Shown one piece after another: positions 60,968 through 64,000 of a DNA stretch of 64,000 nucleotides. The position numbers were made by a program, and so were the translations under genes. How positions within the stretch are numbered: the first letter of the stretch is position 1; each line of letters starts with the position of its first letter. The DNA comes from Nonomuraea rhodomycinica (GTDB lineage: Bacteria; Actinomycetota; Actinomycetes; Streptosporangiales; Streptosporangiaceae), in assembly GCF_013363995.1 (NCBI RefSeq), contig NZ_JABWGO010000009.1, forward strand, positions 186,001 to 250,000, written 5' to 3'. The notes beneath the pieces were generated by a model that saw nothing but the letters and a program-made list of their open reading frames with translations, did not search any database and had not been told where the DNA came from.

Positions 60968-62107
60968 TCAGCCTGACAGGCGGATCGGCATGATCAGGTA
61001 ACGGTAGTCGGGCGCGCCGTCGCCGTCCACAGGCTTGCCCCCGGTGAGGATGGCGGGCTTGGTGGACGTGGTCATCTGCAGCCGGGCCACGTCGGAGTCG
61101 ATCGCGCCCAGCCCTTCCAGCAGGAACTGGTGGTTGAAGGCGATGTTCATCTCCTCGCCCTCGTAGTCCACGGGGAGCACCTCGACGGCCTGCGCCTCGT
61201 CGCCGCTGCCGGCCTCCAGCACGACCTCACCGCTCCTGAACGCCAGGCGTACGGGCGTGTTGCGCTCGGCGACCAGGGCCACGCGCTTGACCGCCTCGAC
61301 GAACGGGCCTGTGGACAGGTCGGCGCGCGCGGAGAACTCGGTGGGCAGCAGCGAGCGGTACTTGGGGAACTCGGGGTCGAGCAGGCGCGTGGTGGTGCGC
61401 CGGCCGCCGCTGGAGAAGCCGATCATGCCCTCACCGGTGCCGCCGGCGGAGCTGAGCGCGATCTCGACCTCGGCGCCGGACGAGCCGAGCGCCTTGGCCG
61501 TGTCGGCGAGCGTCTTGCCGGGGATCATCGCGACGGCCGAGAAGTCGGGCTGGCCGGGCTGCCACTTGAGCTCCCGCACGGCGAGGCGGTAGCGGTCGGT
61601 GGCGGCGAGGGTGACCATGTCGCCCTCGATCTCCATGCGCACGCCGGTGAGCATGGGCAGCGTGTCGTCGCGGCCGGCGGCGACGGCGACCTGCGCGACG
61701 GCGGAGGCGAACACGTCGCTCCCGGCGCGGCCGGCGGCCGGCGGCATGGCCGGGAGCGACGGGTAGTCCTCCACAGGCATGGTCAGGAGGGTGAATCGCG
61801 CGCTGCCGCACGTGACGACCGCCTTGGCCCCGTCCACGACGAAGTCCACAGGCTGTGCGGGAAGCGCGCGGGTGATCTCGGCGAGGAGCTTGCCGGAGAC
61901 GAGGACGACGCCCGGCTCACCGGTCTGGAGCTCGAGGGTCACCTGGGCGGACACCTCGTAGTCGAAGCCGGAGAGTTTGAGGCGCTGCTCCTCGGTCACC
62001 TCCATGCGCATGCCGGCGAGCACGGGCACCGACGGGCGGGCGGGGAGGCTGCGCGCCGTCCACGCCACCGCCTCAGCGAGAACGTCTCGCTCGATTCGGA
62101 ACATCAC
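60968..62107 (-). CDS. dnaN: DNA polymerase III sliding clamp (beta subunit)
   Basis: A 379-residue three-domain clamp beginning MFRIERDVLAEAVAWTARSLP and ending LIMPIRLSG, both family hallmarks. It encircles DNA and tethers polymerase III. GTG at 62107 has AGGAGG nine bases upstream and matches the family length; ATG at 62104 is the alternative. It lies directly downstream of oriC. Confidence 0.97.
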   Translation of the reverse strand: MMFRIERDVLAEAVAWTARSLPARPSVPVLAGMRMEVTEEQRLKLSGFDYEVSAQVTLELQTGEPGVVLVSGKLLAEITRALPAQPVDFVVDGAKAVVTCGSARFTLLTMPVEDYPSLPAMPPAAGRAGSDVFASAVAQVAVAAGRDDTLPMLTGVRMEIEGDMVTLAATDRYRLAVRELKWQPGQPDFSAVAMIPGKTLADTAKALGSSGAEVEIALSSAGGTGEGMIGFSSGGRRTTTRLLDPEFPKYRSLLPTEFSARADLSTGPFVEAVKRVALVAERNTPVRLAFRSGEVVLEAGSGDEAQAVEVLPVDYEGEEMNIAFNHQFLLEGLGAIDSDVARLQMTTSTKPAILTGGKPVDGDGAPDYRYLIMPIRLSG

Positions 62108-62199
62108 CGTGATCAGCCTCCTGGGTCCGTCGTTGATTCAAGTGTCCCGCCTCCCGCACCTCCGGTCCGGGAGAACCCTTCTATGGGTCTTGAGTTCTT

Positions 62200-62630
62200 T
62201 GTAGGAGAGATAAGTGGTCATCACACTAGGGGGTGTGGATACTGTGGACAACCGGCGTTTCCGCTGCTCAGACCGGCTGTATTCATCCACTGCCCATGTG
62301 GGTGACGCCTGGGGGTAACTTCGCCGCCTGGGGATGACGGATCGTTGCCCACACGCTGTCCCCAGGCGAGGGGGTCTTCATCCACCGGTCATCCACAAGG
62401 TTTCCACCGGTTATCCACGGGGTAAGCGACCTGTTTTGGGGACCCCAGATTGACTGTGCACAGGGCGTCCACAAGTCATCCCCAGCTTGTCCCCAGGTTT
62501 TCCGCAGGATGTCCCCACCTTTATCCCCAGCCCTTGTGGGCGAAATTTCCGGGCATTGTGGGGCGGCTGACGGCCGTCCGCGCGCGTTTTCCCTGGTCCA
62601 CAGTGTTATCCACAGGGTGTGCATAACCGC
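62200..62630. other. oriC: Chromosomal origin of replication (oriC)
   Basis: The 523-bp dnaA-dnaN spacer is packed with DnaA boxes. Perfect ones are TGTGGACAA (62243-62251) and TTATCCACA (62606-62614). One-mismatch boxes include TGTGGATAC (62234), TCATCCACA (62389), TTATCCACG (62411), TTGTCCCCA (62487), TTATCCCCA (62521) and TGGTCCACA (62594); weaker ones lie at 62283, 62378 and 62465. A relatively AT-rich stretch lies near 62180-62225. Position, density and neighbours make this the replication origin. Confidence 0.95.
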
Positions 62631-64000
62631 TCAGGATCCGCTGGTGGTCTGTTTGATGCGCATTGTCAGCTCATTGACCTGGTTGTACATCGACCTGCGC
62701 TCCGCGATGAGCGAGCGGATCTTGCGCTCCGCGTGCATCACGGTCGTGTGGTCGCGGCCGCCGAACTGCTGGCCGATCTTCGGCAGCGACAGCTCCGTCA
62801 GCTCGCGGGCGAGGTACATCGCGATCTGCCGGGCGTTCACCAGTGCCCGGCTGCGCGAGCTGCCGCACAGGTCGTCGATGCTGATGCCGAAGTACTCCGC
62901 GGTCTTGGCCATGATCGTCGCGATCGTGATCTCCGGGCCGGACTCGGAGGTGATGAGGTCCTTCAGGACCACCTCGGCGAGCTGCAGGTCGACGCCCTGC
63001 CGGTTGAGGCTGGCGAACGCGGTCACCCGGATGAGGGCGCCCTCCAGCTCGCGGATGTTGGTGGAGATGCGGCTCGCGATGTACTCCAGCACCTCGGGCG
63101 GCGCGGCCAGGCCCTCCTGGATCGCCTTCTTGCGCAGGATCGCGATGCGCGTCTCCAGCTCGGGCGGCTGGACGTCGGTGATCAGACCCCACTCGAACCG
63201 GTTGCGCAGCCGGTCCTCCAGCGTGATGAGCTGCTTCGGCGCCCGGTCGCTGGAGATGACGATCTGCTTGTTGGCGTTGTGGAGGGTGTTGAAGGTGTGG
63301 AAGAACTCCTCCTGCGTCTGCTCCTTGCCCTCCAGGAACTGGATGTCGTCCACGAGCAGGATGTCGATCGCGCGGTAGCGGCCGCGGAAGCCGTCGGCCT
63401 TGTGGTCGCGGATGCTGTTGATGAAGTCGTTGGTGAACTCCTCCGAGCTCACGTACCTCACCCGGGCGCCGTCGTACAGGCTCTGCGCGTAATGGCCGAT
63501 CGCGTGCAGGAGATGCGTCTTGCCGAGGCCGGAGTCGCCGTAAATGAAGAGTGGGTTGTACGCCTTCGCGGGGGATTCGGCCACGGCCACGGCCGCGGCG
63601 TGCGCGAACCGGTTGCTGGCGCCGATGACGAATGTCTCGAATGTGTACTTTTGGTTGAGTCGGGCTGGTTCGCTCGGTTTCGTACTCTTCGCTTCCCACC
63701 GGTTCGGCGCCGGCTCCGGCGCCTTTTCCACAGGGGATGTGTACGGCTGGGCCTGTTCAAAAGTGAAGCCCTGCTGTGGATATTCGGTGGACGGCTGGGT
63801 CGGCTCGGCCTGTGGAGAATAGAACTGCGGAGGCTCGGAAGCCGGGTAGAGCTGGGAAGACGCGGGTTGTGCGAAACGCAGCTGAGGATCCACACCCTGG
63901 GGATAACCACCACCCACAGGCTGTTGATGAGACTCGGCGGCGGGCGGCTCCGGGGCCGTCGTGTCGATCATCACGGCCAGCCGCATGGCCTTGCCCAGCT
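62631..64000 (-). CDS. dnaA: Chromosomal replication initiator DnaA, 5' end missing
   Basis: The frame is open to the right edge (LGKAMRLAVMID is the end of domain I), so most of domain I lies outside the window and the ATG at 63986 is internal. Domain II is Pro/Gln-rich. Domain III has Walker A GDSGLGKTHLLHA and Walker B ILLVDDIQFLEGK; domain IV ends with the DnaA-box-binding GGRDHTTVMHAERKI. It opens oriC, which lies just downstream. Confidence 0.98.
   Translation of the reverse strand, partial: LGKAMRLAVMIDTTAPEPPAAESHQQPVGGGYPQGVDPQLRFAQPASSQLYPASEPPQFYSPQAEPTQPSTEYPQQGFTFEQAQPYTSPVEKAPEPAPNRWEAKSTKPSEPARLNQKYTFETFVIGASNRFAHAAAVAVAESPAKAYNPLFIYGDSGLGKTHLLHAIGHYAQSLYDGARVRYVSSEEFTNDFINSIRDHKADGFRGRYRAIDILLVDDIQFLEGKEQTQEEFFHTFNTLHNANKQIVISSDRAPKQLITLEDRLRNRFEWGLITDVQPPELETRIAILRKKAIQEGLAAPPEVLEYIASRISTNIRELEGALIRVTAFASLNRQGVDLQLAEVVLKDLITSESGPEITIATIMAKTAEYFGISIDDLCGSSRSRALVNARQIAMYLARELTELSLPKIGQQFGGRDHTTVMHAERKIRSLIAERRSMYNQVNELTMRIKQTTSGS

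Noticed and set aside
1..64000. CRISPR arrays, insertion sequences or complete prophage
   Set aside because: No regularly spaced identical repeats with unique spacers, no transposase and no intact integrase were found.

Overview
The window comes from a high-GC, mycelial-type actinomycete. The right end carries the classical actinobacterial replication block dnaA - oriC - dnaN - gnd - recF - dciA (DUF721) - gyrB - gyrA - DUF3566 - tRNA-Ile, all on the minus strand. gnd between dnaN and recF, GTG/TTG starts and leaderless-looking promoters suggest Streptosporangiaceae or a relative; that placement is inference. dnaA is cut by the right edge and a DUF5682 gene by the left edge.

Layout from left to right. 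(1) 1-5.1 kb: a minus-strand, overlapping cassette encoding a SWIM zinc-finger protein, an unassigned protein, a vWA protein, a MoxR AAA+ ATPase and DUF5682. (2) 5.2-13.2 kb: two S9 peptidases, a T7SS-like pair (helical protein plus WXG100-NlpC/P60 fusion) and RecQ. The second S9 peptidase is the last gene of an operon with an N-acetylglutaminylglutamine-amidotransferase-like enzyme and a YbdK-type carboxylate-amine ligase (to 16.3 kb). (3) 16.4-18 kb: a ZIP metal transporter and a methyltransferase whose promoter carries a MerR-type dyad. (4) 18.06-27.7 kb: the most interesting region. A seven-gene minus-strand operon (PiT, DUF47, fused ABC permease, ABC ATPase, HAD phosphatase, inositol-monophosphatase-family enzyme, Cof-type HAD phosphatase) is divergent from an ABC substrate-binding lipoprotein followed by a secreted beta-propeller phytase. 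The divergent promoter region holds PHO-box-like 11-bp-phased GTTCATC repeats. I read it as a phosphate-starvation locus that cuts phytate outside the cell, imports inositol (poly)phosphates or other sugar phosphates, strips phosphate inside and takes up free phosphate.

(5) 27.7-34.6 kb: a MacB-type ABC exporter, a NarL-type response regulator, a histidine kinase built from a degenerate and an intact kinase module, and a membrane protein. The exporter and membrane-protein promoters are about 75 bp of near-identical sequence, which predicts a small regulon. (6) 34.7-38 kb: a two-gene hemicellulose operon (CE1 esterase-CBM2, then CBM2-GH54 arabinofuranosidase). (7) 38-41.7 kb: an XRE regulator divergent from an alpha/beta hydrolase, and a MarR regulator divergent from a macrolide-type glycosyltransferase. 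(8) 41.7-46.5 kb: cation homeostasis genes (NhaD/ArsB-type permease; CPA antiporter - KtrB - KtrA operon). An identical 25-nt leader element precedes both transcription units. (9) 46.6-51.1 kb: a patchier, lower-GC accessory stretch next to tRNA-Ile, with an ArsR-like regulator, a small protein, a secreted Ig/DUF11 surface protein, an SRPBCC protein, DUF2809 and a possible element scar. (10) 51.1-64 kb: the replication block, with a DnaA-box-rich oriC at about 62.2-62.6 kb and a non-coding 1-kb gyrB-dciA spacer carrying a phased TGTGGA repeat series.
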